A stretch of 11,424 nt of DNA. Origin: JAWXBM01 sp964602895. GTDB lineage: Bacteria > Pseudomonadota > Gammaproteobacteria > Xanthomonadales > SZUA-36. Positions within the stretch are counted from its first letter, which is position 1. The number at the start of each line of letters is the position of its first letter. A model generated the notes under the pieces. The model had not been told where the DNA came from, did not search any database, and saw only the letters and a list, made by a program, of their open reading frames with translations. Positions 5,474 to 11,424 of this stretch are shown in pieces. The position numbers were made by a program, and so were the translations under genes. The stretch covers positions 1 to 11,424 of the forward strand of contig CAZRTG010000112.1 in NCBI GenBank assembly GCA_964602895.1, in the 5' to 3' direction.

Positions 5474-6475
5474 TTGAATACTCGTGGCCTGTTGCTGTTT
5501 ATCGCTGCCTTGTTGCTCGCATTGGGCTTGTGGTTTTTTACCGGCCCTGCAGATACCTCGGCCGTCGATATTATCACTGCGGATGAAGAGAGGGCTGCTG
5601 AAGAGTTGGGGCTTCCTGCTGAAGAACCCGTACCGTTTGATGAAATGGATTGGTTGGATACCGTAGCTGCATTACCCACCCCGACCGGGAAAAGAGCAGC
5701 AGACTCCGCAAACGAAACAGCGGACTCACAGCCTGATTCGACTGTGCTTAGTGCGGAACAGATCATCCACCGACAGGACCTGGAGGCACAGATTGAAGCA
5801 GCTTTTTCCGGTGACAATACCGAGGCCATCGAGTTGAGCCAATTGCTTAACCAATGCCGCTATGTGCCAAAAAGCAAACAACGTGTTGAGCAATCGATTG
5901 AAGAGGCCGCCAAGTCGTTTGCAGAAGGCAAACCGCTGAAACAATTCAGGGCCTCGCGAACAGTACAGGAGTTCGACTCGATCGAATCATTCGAAATGGA
6001 ACGATGGGACTCCTACTATCGATGTGACGCTGCACAAGGACTGATCACTGAAGATTTCTGGACGCGATTGGAACGCGCGGCCGATGGCGGTAGCCCGGTG
6101 GCTCGTTATCTGTTTGCAACCTTGCCGCGCAATTTCGACAACATACTTTTAGGCTTCGACCGATGGGACGAGGTGCTGGAACTCTCCGAACAATCACGTG
6201 AATACACCTGGCGCAATATGCAGGAACGCGAGCCATTGGGCTTGCTGGCGATGGCGCAAACCAGCCGTTTCAGCAACCAGTTTGGTTCGGGTAGTGCATC
6301 CGTCAACGTGGTCATGTCTTTGGCTGCGGTCAAATGCGGACTGGCGACGCAGGAACTGCTTGATCAGGTAGACCAGATGCTGGAGAACCTCAAAAGAATG
6401 GAGGTCACTCATCCCGGCGCACTGGATCAGCTCAATACCGCCTCAGACGAAGCCAAACGGATGTTTTGCAAGTAA
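5474..6475 (+). CDS. Hypothetical exported or membrane-anchored protein, four cysteines
   Basis: I do not recognise the family. From TTG 5474 the protein has 333 residues: a hydrophobic N-terminal segment at about 5-22 (signal peptide or anchor), an acidic Pro/Ala/Asp-rich linker to about 90, then a mostly helical region to the end. Four cysteines (C128, C184, C288, C332) lie in the outer region and could make two disulfides. Around 199-216, LERAADGGSPVARYLFA faintly recalls a Sel1-type helical repeat, too weak to assign. No ATG exists near the start and an in-frame TGA at 5441-5443 limits it; TTG 5474 has AGGA 8 nt upstream, while TTG 5456 would add six residues without a good ribosome site. 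It is monocistronic and convergent with rdgC, only 27 bp away. Confidence 0.75.
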   Translation: MNTRGLLLFIAALLLALGLWFFTGPADTSAVDIITADEERAAEELGLPAEEPVPFDEMDWLDTVAALPTPTGKRAADSANETADSQPDSTVLSAEQIIHRQDLEAQIEAAFSGDNTEAIELSQLLNQCRYVPKSKQRVEQSIEEAAKSFAEGKPLKQFRASRTVQEFDSIESFEMERWDSYYRCDAAQGLITEDFWTRLERAADGGSPVARYLFATLPRNFDNILLGFDRWDEVLELSEQSREYTWRNMQEREPLGLLAMAQTSRFSNQFGSGSASVNVVMSLAAVKCGLATQELLDQVDQMLENLKRMEVTHPGALDQLNTASDEAKRMFCK

Positions 6476-6502
6476 GTCCAAGCCGTGTATTGCGCCATCG
6501 AT

Positions 6503-7426
6503 TCAGCCGCCCTTGGGCCCTGTCTGCTTGCTGACCGCCGCGTATGCGCCCAGCTCTTTCGAAAGGTCCTGTAAAATTCGTTTCAGGGTGCCGGACATCA
6601 GCACAAAATCTGCATCCTGACGGGCAATGGGATCTTCATCATCCGTTGTATCAACGGCTTCACCTTCGAAAAACTTGAATTTGCTGATAACGCAATCGGT
6701 GCTCAGCACCAGGGACAGAATACTGTCATAACTCATACCCAGGTGGGTGAGTTGCATGCCTTCAGTCAGGTGATGGCGGATGCTGTCATCATCCAGGTCC
6801 AGGTCGCGCCAGGTGACAATCGACTTGTTGTCCATCTGGCTTTGCATGCGACATTCCCGGCCCAGCTCAAAGCGGGCAACCCCACGACCCATGAAAACTT
6901 TACTCATCAGCTCCAAAGGTGATTTCTCAAATGCCAGTGGTGAACAATGCAAGCGCCCCAACGCTTTGCGCAGGTGATCGATAAACCATTCCGCGTTCGC
7001 CGGTGTGGCGGTTTCAATTCCCAGTATGTTCTCGTCTTTCAAATAAAAACCACGGATCCGATCCGACTTGACCAGTGCTTTGGGCACCAATTCGTCCCGC
7101 GTTTGTTCCTTTAATCGACGCATTTCGCTGCGTGGCGGGTCCTGTGACATGCGTTCGCGATACTCGGCAACGCGTGCCTCCAGCGCTTCCTTGACGGCTG
7201 CCGGGGGCAATACGCGAGTTTGGGTGCGCAGTTGCATCAGGTCAGCACCCGCCAGCCGGCGGCTGAACAGGCCTGATTGATCATTTGTGGGTGATTCCCA
7301 GCCACCACTTTTTTCTGAAAACGCGCCACAGGGTACGAACGACTGCTCGCTCAGGCTCTGGCTGAGTTCTTCTTCGGTTTCCGGCCAGGGGCTGGCGGTG
7401 CGATACAAACGGATATTGCGGAACAT
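6503..7426 (-). CDS. rdgC: Recombination-associated protein RdgC
   Basis: A 307-residue protein matching RdgC throughout (E. coli 303). RdgC is a ring-shaped, sequence-nonspecific DNA-binding protein of the nucleoid that limits RecA access to DNA. Recognisable stretches are the start FRNIRLYR (compare FKNLMVYR), FVPCGAFSEKSGGWESP (compare FTPCGSQ...GWVPP), the charged central region VKEALEARVAEYRE, LDLDDDSIRHHLTEGMQLTHLGM, and the C-terminal DADFVLMSGTLKRILQDLSKELG. It has no signal or membrane segment. The ATG has only a weak purine-rich site upstream (GAGTGA). It stands alone; the next minus-strand gene upstream is a 53-residue membrane protein, 118 bp away. No truncation is seen. Confidence 0.95.
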   Translation of the reverse strand: MFRNIRLYRTASPWPETEEELSQSLSEQSFVPCGAFSEKSGGWESPTNDQSGLFSRRLAGADLMQLRTQTRVLPPAAVKEALEARVAEYRERMSQDPPRSEMRRLKEQTRDELVPKALVKSDRIRGFYLKDENILGIETATPANAEWFIDHLRKALGRLHCSPLAFEKSPLELMSKVFMGRGVARFELGRECRMQSQMDNKSIVTWRDLDLDDDSIRHHLTEGMQLTHLGMSYDSILSLVLSTDCVISKFKFFEGEAVDTTDDEDPIARQDADFVLMSGTLKRILQDLSKELGAYAAVSKQTGPKGG

Positions 7427-7458
7427 ATTTTCACTCGGGGCGCCAAGACAGGCGGGGG

Positions 7459-7487
7459 ATTATAGACGGCATGGCCGGGCTTTGCTG
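7459..7487 (-). promoter_or_regulatory. rdgC: Candidate sigma-70 promoter of rdgC
   Basis: On the minus strand a perfect TATAAT (+ strand ATTATA, 7459-7464) lies 33 bp before the rdgC ATG. At 17 nt upstream the -35 position reads CAGCAA (7482-7487), a poor match to TTGACA. The -10 alone supports this call. Confidence 0.4.
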
Positions 7488-7544
7488 CACTGCCACTCGT
7501 ATCTTGTGGAAAACCACCCACTGTTACAGGCCACCAGGCTAAAG

Positions 7545-7706
7545 CTATCTGAAAAAAGCGTAATAGATCACGTAGAACCAGGAAAACAGGCCATGCACGA
7601 TGGCCCATCCTATGGACTGGTTGACATTGAAAGAAATGGCCATGGCAAGCGCCGAACCAAATCCCACACCCTGCCAACCAAATTGTTTAACGATAATCTG
7701 ACGCAT
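7545..7706 (-). CDS. Small two-helix membrane protein, 53 residues
   Basis: I do not recognise a named family. The protein is mostly hydrophobic: a short amphipathic start (MRQIIVKQFGW), a first probable membrane helix at about 11-26 rich in Gly/Ala, a polar turn FNVNQS, and a second helix at about 32-51 rich in aromatic residues, ending YYAFFR. ATG 7706 is preceded by AGGAGA with 9 nt spacing, a strong ribosome site, which favours this start over the 26-residue longer reading from TTG 7784 that begins inside a hairpin. It lies between rdgC and the aminopeptidase gene, all on the same strand, with terminator-like structures upstream. Function is unknown; a membrane subunit or regulator is possible. 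Confidence 0.7.
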   Translation of the reverse strand: MRQIIVKQFGWQGVGFGSALAMAISFNVNQSIGWAIVHGLFSWFYVIYYAFFR

Positions 7707-7773
7707 AATCCGATGTCTCCTCTGCTCTGTTGTCAAGGAAGCTCTGAATGATTCATCCATGAATTCCCAGCGC

Positions 7774-7837
7774 AAGCCCAACAAAAGCGTGGTTTTTGTT
7801 GGGCTTCATTTTCAATGATTTACAATCATCGAAAATG
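7774..7837. repeat. Two adjacent long hairpins upstream of the 53-residue gene
   Basis: AAGCCCAACAAAA (7774-7786) and TTTTGTTGGGCTT (7794-7806) make a perfect 13-bp stem with a 7-nt loop. Immediately next, CATTTTC-A-ATGATT (7807-7820) pairs with AATCAT-C-GAAAATG (7824-7837), 13 pairs with one A-C mismatch and a TAC loop. Neither is followed by a good T-run on either strand. Lying in the 215-bp gap between the aminopeptidase stop and the 53-residue ORF start, they may be leader structures or backup terminators. Confidence 0.6.
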
Positions 7838-7853
7838 TTGGCAAATCCTTGTG

Positions 7854-7882
7854 CCAAAGAAACTCTGAATAAATCAGGGTTT
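7854..7882 (-). terminator. Probable terminator of the aminopeptidase gene
   Basis: On the minus strand AAACCCTGA (7882-7874) pairs with TCAGAGTTT (7868-7860), nine pairs with one G-T, around a 5-nt loop, followed by CTTTGG. The tail is only moderately T-rich. A second weaker stem lies nearer the stop codon: AGTCTTTTTTT (7889-7899) with AAAAAGGGACT (7912-7922). Confidence 0.6.
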
Positions 7883-7921
7883 CCTTAAAGTCTTTTTTTG
7901 AGGCACACCTTAAAAAGGGAC

Positions 7922-9874
7922 TTACCGCTGCAACACCTTTTGAATCGCCTCCCGGGTTACCGGATGATAGTGTGCCTGGTTTTCGGTAAACAGCTGCTGC
8001 GCCAGTTGCATATCCCGACCATTTTTGACCAGCGCTTCATACACTGGCTCGATCAAACGGGTGCGACCATAACGGGCCAAATAATCTTCCATGGCAGAAT
8101 AAGCCGGCAGGTGGCGACGTTCCGCCACCTGGATAAACCAGCTGCGGGTAATTTCTGCGTTGCCGCTGTCACTCAATCCCAGGGCACCATCCAATTCCAC
8201 CAACTGACGCTCGTTGAGCTCTGCCGGTAAGGCATTGATAAAACGAACCACGCCGTGCGGGCTCCACTCGCCAGCGGGCAAGGCCGTACTGGCGATTTCG
8301 CCCAATGCCCAATCACGGGAAAGTTCATCAATGGCGTCCAGGCTCTCCGAAACAGGAAGTTGCGCAGTTTTTGGAATGCCCGCCTGATACAGCCATTGCT
8401 CCAACTCAGCGCGGGAGAAAATGCCCGGATGTTTTTGCAACAACCGGCTGTCGATGTATTCCAGAAACTGTTCGGTGGTAATGGACTGCCAGGCAAAGTG
8501 TTTGAAATAGTCCGTCAGATAGGCATCGAATACCTCGCGACCGAAGCGCGCTTCAAGCGTTTCCAGCAACAGCTGGCCTTTGCTGTACTCCAGGCCACCC
8601 CGGCCTTCATCCGGATCACCGCTATCCATGCGTGGCGCCAGGGGCTGCATTTCCACTGGGGTTTTTGACAATTCTTCCACCAAATTCAGATAGCTCAATA
8701 CCCGCTCTTCATCAGCCCGATCCTTGCCGAACAATACTTCCATCAGTCGCGCTTCCAGGTAGGATGTGGTGCCCTCATTCAACCAGATATCACGCCAGCT
8801 GGCATTGCTGACCAGGTTGCCCGACCAGGAGTGTGCCAACTCGTGTGCAATCAGGGAAACCAGGCTGCGATCACCGGCCAATACGCTGGGGGTGATAAAA
8901 GACAAACGTGGGTTTTCCATGCCGCCATAAGGGAAGCTGGGCGGCAAAATCAATAAGTCATAGCGGCCCCATTCGTAAGGCCCGTACAGGGCTTCGGCTG
9001 CCAACAACATGTCTTCGGTATCAGCAAATTCATAGGCGGCTTTTTCCAGTACCTCGGGTTCGGCATAAACACCGGTACGTTCCCCAAAAGGTTCGAAATA
9101 CAGGTTACCAACGGCCAATGCCATCAAATAGGACGGTATGGGTTGTGGCATGGAAAACCGGTATTTACCACCACGTGCGGCCTGCGGATCATTGTCGGCG
9201 CTCATCACGGCCAACAAATCCGGTGGGGTGTAGATGTGGGCTTCATAAGTAAATCGCACTGCCGGAGTATCCTGCAATGGCACCCAGCTGCGTGCATGGA
9301 TTGCCTGCGATTGGGTGAACATGAACGGCTGTTCACCGCCTGCCGTCATGGCTGGTTCCAGCCACATGATGGCCGACGGGTCGGGCCCGGTGTGGTAACG
9401 CAATTGCAGCGTGAGTATTTCCTCGGCTCGAAGATCCGCTGGCAGGACGATGCGAATGGCTTCACCCAATACCGGCCGGGTCTCGCCCACCGAAAAATTC
9501 AGTTCCAGCGGTGCCAGACCCTTGCGCAACAGGCTGACCGCTTCGACCTGCAGGCCGCTGCTGTCCAGAATGATTTCATCCGCGACGGGATCCAGCCGCT
9601 GCATGCGCAACCGCACCTGTCCCTGTAACTGCTTTTGATCGAAATCCACATCCAGATCCAGCAGCAAATGCTGCAAGCGGAACTGGCGATAATTGGACTG
9701 TGTAAAATAGTCACGCGAGGGATCGTAATCCGCACCGCCCGAGCTCGCCGCAATGGCTGCCGGTGACCAGGAACGCGCTGGGACGGGATCGCTTTCCGTC
9801 GGGCTGCAGGCCGCCAGAATCACCGCCAGAATGGCCGCAACGACCGGAAATAATAAAAACCGTAAATAACGCAT
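7922..9874 (-). CDS. M1 family aminopeptidase lipoprotein, leukotriene A4 hydrolase type
   Basis: A 650-residue zinc metallopeptidase predicted to remove N-terminal residues from peptides. Residues 317-321 are the exopeptidase motif GGMEN; HELAH (344-348) and, 18 residues on, the glutamate of LNEG (E367) form the zinc site HEXXH-X18-E. TQSQAIHARSWVPLQDTP is typical of the leukotriene-A4-hydrolase/aminopeptidase B branch, as is the helical C-terminal domain ending YHPVTREAIQKVLQR. The N-terminus is a lipoprotein signal (MRYLRFLLFPVVAAILAVILAAC, lipobox LAAC, C23), so it works at the cell envelope. ATG 9874 places this signal at the very start; an in-frame ATG at 9928 would add 18 residues. Flanked by an unrelated secreted GDSL hydrolase; a nutritional peptide role is inferred. 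Confidence 0.95.
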   Translation of the reverse strand: MRYLRFLLFPVVAAILAVILAACSPTESDPVPARSWSPAAIAASSGGADYDPSRDYFTQSNYRQFRLQHLLLDLDVDFDQKQLQGQVRLRMQRLDPVADEIILDSSGLQVEAVSLLRKGLAPLELNFSVGETRPVLGEAIRIVLPADLRAEEILTLQLRYHTGPDPSAIMWLEPAMTAGGEQPFMFTQSQAIHARSWVPLQDTPAVRFTYEAHIYTPPDLLAVMSADNDPQAARGGKYRFSMPQPIPSYLMALAVGNLYFEPFGERTGVYAEPEVLEKAAYEFADTEDMLLAAEALYGPYEWGRYDLLILPPSFPYGGMENPRLSFITPSVLAGDRSLVSLIAHELAHSWSGNLVSNASWRDIWLNEGTTSYLEARLMEVLFGKDRADEERVLSYLNLVEELSKTPVEMQPLAPRMDSGDPDEGRGGLEYSKGQLLLETLEARFGREVFDAYLTDYFKHFAWQSITTEQFLEYIDSRLLQKHPGIFSRAELEQWLYQAGIPKTAQLPVSESLDAIDELSRDWALGEIASTALPAGEWSPHGVVRFINALPAELNERQLVELDGALGLSDSGNAEITRSWFIQVAERRHLPAYSAMEDYLARYGRTRLIEPVYEALVKNGRDMQLAQQLFTENQAHYHPVTREAIQKVLQR

Positions 9875-10026
9875 GGGCTCATTCCGATAATGCCAATAAA
9901 AGTTCTGCAGGGGCATGTTAACCCGCATAGTGCGCCCAGACGGAAAATTCCGGATCCTTGGTGCGATATGCGGGAGCTATCAGCCGGGTGAAGACCAGGC
10001 CGGACGCCAGCAGGTCGAGCGAGATA

Positions 10027-10052
10027 CTTTCGATTTGGCTGTTACAGGCCAC
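10027..10052. repeat. 26-nt recurrent motif, copy 2
   Basis: Same pattern and orientation as 422-447, with 23 of 26 bases shared: CTTTCGATTTGGC, one variable base, GTTACA, two variable bases, CCAC. This copy lies in the 264-bp gap between the GDSL gene stop and the aminopeptidase start, about 150 bp upstream of the latter. A 7-bp inverted repeat (AGCCTGT 10071-10077, ACAGGCT 10097-10103) also occurs in this gap and could end the GDSL transcript, though no T-run follows. Nothing else is seen in the gap. Confidence 0.45.
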
Positions 10053-10138
10053 CGGATGCCTTCATTGGCAAGCCTGTTTTCTGCTGGATGTGTGAGACAG
10101 GCTGGAGATACCCACTCACTGTTCAGCCACTACCGTCC

Positions 10139-11068
10139 TCACTCAAAGCCATTGAAAAATAGCCTTTTACAAGTCGGGAGGTATGTGAGCGCATGCTTGG
10201 CTATGTCGGCGTGGACTTTGTGGTTCCAGTGTGGTCCGATACCATCGAAAAACAGGTGGGCATGATTGTAAGCCTGGCCAGACCGGGCAGCGACGCTGGC
10301 AGCAGTCTGGCAAGCGGCGTCCGCACGGCAGTTTGAAGAGAATTCGGTGATGCCAATCGTTGCCAGGTGGGGGACAGTGAGGTACTCAGATGCAAAATCC
10401 ACGTGGCTGACCACGTAGACCGTAGCGCCATTGTTACGCAATACGTCAACGCCGGCCAGAACCGCCTGGTTGAAAGGCGTGGCATAGGGTTCGAGCCCGG
10501 CTCCCAGCAATCGAACGAGAAAAATGGCTGCCCCTGCTGCACGCAAGCGCTGCATCTGTGCGATCACTACGCCGCCGGCATCCGGCGCATCTTCTTCAGT
10601 GCGGCCAAAGAAGGGCATATCATTGTGGCCAATCTCAAACACAAATAACGCTTCGGAACTGAGGCTGTTATTCGCATCCGCCAGAGCCTGGTCGACCTGT
10701 GTCGACAGGTACAGCGCATGGATGGGGGTACCAGGAGCATCGGGAATTTCACCCGGGTGGGGGCTGGTCCCCGCAGCGCCAAACGCATAGTTGGTGCCCC
10801 CTTCCGACGAGGCTGTTGACCGCAGGTTCAATGCATCGGCAAAGTAATCAGCCCACACCGGGCCCGACTGCGCGCGTCCCATCCAATATCCGTTCTGAGG
10901 AAGCGGTGCGAAAGGCTGGGTGCTCCAGTAAGGATGATTCTGGAAGTTGCCGGTATCCAGGTTGCTTGCACCGAAAAAATAGACCGCAGAAAATCCACAT
11001 GCGGCGTGAGTTGACATGGAGCTGGCCAAAAAGAACAGCGCCAGAATTCGAATTATTCCCTTTCTCAC
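10139..11068 (-). CDS. Secreted GDSL/SGNH-family hydrolase with altered motifs
   Basis: A 309-residue protein with a Sec signal peptide (about 1-22, ending STHA) and an SGNH esterase/lipase fold. Block I reads FFGASNLDTGN instead of the usual FGDSLSDTGN: the nucleophile serine (S35) is kept but GDS is GAS. Block II is GGTNYAFGAAG (90-100); block III is GHND (147-150), keeping the oxyanion Asn. Block V reads DGIGPHWNHKVHADIA (275-290): relative to the common DxxHP pattern two residues appear inserted, so the catalytic His would be H280. The C-terminus ends in RLFFNGFE. Start is GTG 11068 with AAGGAAGGA 6 nt upstream. Likely an exported ester or acyl hydrolase; substrate unknown, and activity is uncertain because of the motif changes. 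Confidence 0.85.
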   Translation of the reverse strand: MRKGIIRILALFFLASSMSTHAACGFSAVYFFGASNLDTGNFQNHPYWSTQPFAPLPQNGYWMGRAQSGPVWADYFADALNLRSTASSEGGTNYAFGAAGTSPHPGEIPDAPGTPIHALYLSTQVDQALADANNSLSSEALFVFEIGHNDMPFFGRTEEDAPDAGGVVIAQMQRLRAAGAAIFLVRLLGAGLEPYATPFNQAVLAGVDVLRNNGATVYVVSHVDFASEYLTVPHLATIGITEFSSNCRADAACQTAASVAARSGQAYNHAHLFFDGIGPHWNHKVHADIAKHALTYLPTCKRLFFNGFE

Positions 11069-11330
11069 AGTGATTCCTTCCTTGGTAGTCGCTGTACGCC
11101 GGTACCCATCTATCCATGGCGTGGGTGCCAGCCTTGCCTAGCATAGCCGAAAGAACAGCCATCAGGGAAGCTGCGACCCTTGTTGGTTCCATATGCTGCC
11201 CACAAAGCCTTTGATTATTTGTATGGCCGAGGTTGGCTTGGCGGATGGCTGTATTGGGCAGCAGTCAGATACTTACGCCGGTCAGGCCAGGCAAGAAGCC
11301 ATAAACCAACGGCCCCTTAATCCAATTGAC
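11069..11330. other. Intergenic region upstream of the GDSL gene
   Basis: No convincing gene. GGTACCCA (11101-11108) and TGGGTGCC (11122-11129) form an 8-bp imperfect inverted repeat 32 bp upstream of the GDSL start. A plus-strand frame without stops runs from 11142 off the window edge with ATGs at 11193 and 11223, but neither has a ribosome site. No clear promoter is recognised. Confidence 0.4.
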
Positions 11331-11424
11331 TCACGGATAAAGGAAGTTCTCGAAATCTTCAACCTCCTTGTTACCTCTGTAACTGTTCCAATTGCTACCG
11401 GCTGGAACGATAATTACCGGGTGG
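11331..11424 (-). CDS. Possible 3' end of an unknown protein (partial)
   Basis: On the minus strand one frame is open from the window edge to TGA at 11333-11331, encoding 30 residues that begin HPVIIVPAGSNW and end VEDFENFLYP. The balanced, aromatic-containing composition looks like the C-terminus of a globular protein, but the stretch is too short to identify. The opposite strand is also open here, from 11142 to the edge, so the coding strand is not settled; I favour the minus strand because the plus-strand starts lack ribosome sites. Confidence 0.3.
   Translation of the reverse strand, partial: HPVIIVPAGSNWNSYRGNKEVEDFENFLYP

Noticed and set aside
7898..8230. Plus-strand frames opposite the aminopeptidase gene (also 8255-8668, 8908-9252, 9143-9628)
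   Set aside because: They lie within a coding gene of certain identity and have no family features or ribosome sites.
11194..11263. 9-bp inverted repeat TGCTGCCCA/TGGGCAGCA bounding 70 bp, as a small mobile element
   Set aside because: With a 52-nt spacing, one or more such 9-bp matches are expected by chance in a window of this size; no target-site duplication is seen.

Overview
The window looks like a chromosomal housekeeping segment of a gammaproteobacterium. Evidence: a groES-groEL operon behind a near-consensus sigma-32 heat-shock promoter (no CIRCE element), a complete rdgC (a beta/gammaproteobacterial gene), Sec and lipoprotein signals of Gram-negative type, and moderate GC. I cannot place the genus. 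I see no rRNA, tRNA, insertion sequence, prophage or CRISPR.

Layout, left to right. (1) 82-375 (+): a small DUF4242 protein. (2) 437-2709 (-): a compact four-gene operon read right to left: ECF sigma factor, one-pass membrane anti-sigma-like protein, and two paralogous DUF4252 envelope proteins, one Sec-secreted and one a lipoprotein. Adjacent genes overlap by ATGA twice, and the last pair is separated by 1 bp. (3) 2710-3080: divergent regulatory region holding a candidate ECF-type promoter with a 9-bp inverted repeat (minus strand) and the groE heat-shock promoter with a long hairpin-rich leader (plus strand). (4) 3081-5104 (+): groES and groEL, then three hairpins ending in a clear rho-independent terminator. 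(5) 5209-5332: a cluster of palindromic REP-like units. (6) 5474-6475 (+): an unknown exported or membrane-anchored protein with four cysteines. (7) 6503-7426 (-): rdgC, convergent with it. (8) 7545-7706 (-): a 53-residue membrane miniprotein. (9) 7774-7882: a run of strong hairpins including the aminopeptidase terminator. (10) 7922-9874 (-): an M1 leukotriene-A4-hydrolase-type aminopeptidase lipoprotein. (11) 10139-11068 (-): a secreted GDSL/SGNH hydrolase with altered active-site blocks and an unusual C-terminal tail. (12) 11069-11424: mostly intergenic, with a possible 3' end of another minus-strand gene at the edge.

The common theme is protein and envelope homeostasis: cytoplasmic chaperonin next to an ECF/anti-sigma envelope-signalling operon. 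The least understood parts are the sigma/anti-sigma/DUF4252 module, a 26-nt motif that recurs at 422 and 10027 and partly in the sigma-operon promoter, the palindrome clusters, the modified GDSL enzyme, and the 53-residue and four-cysteine proteins. Assignments rest on reading motifs by eye; no database search was run.
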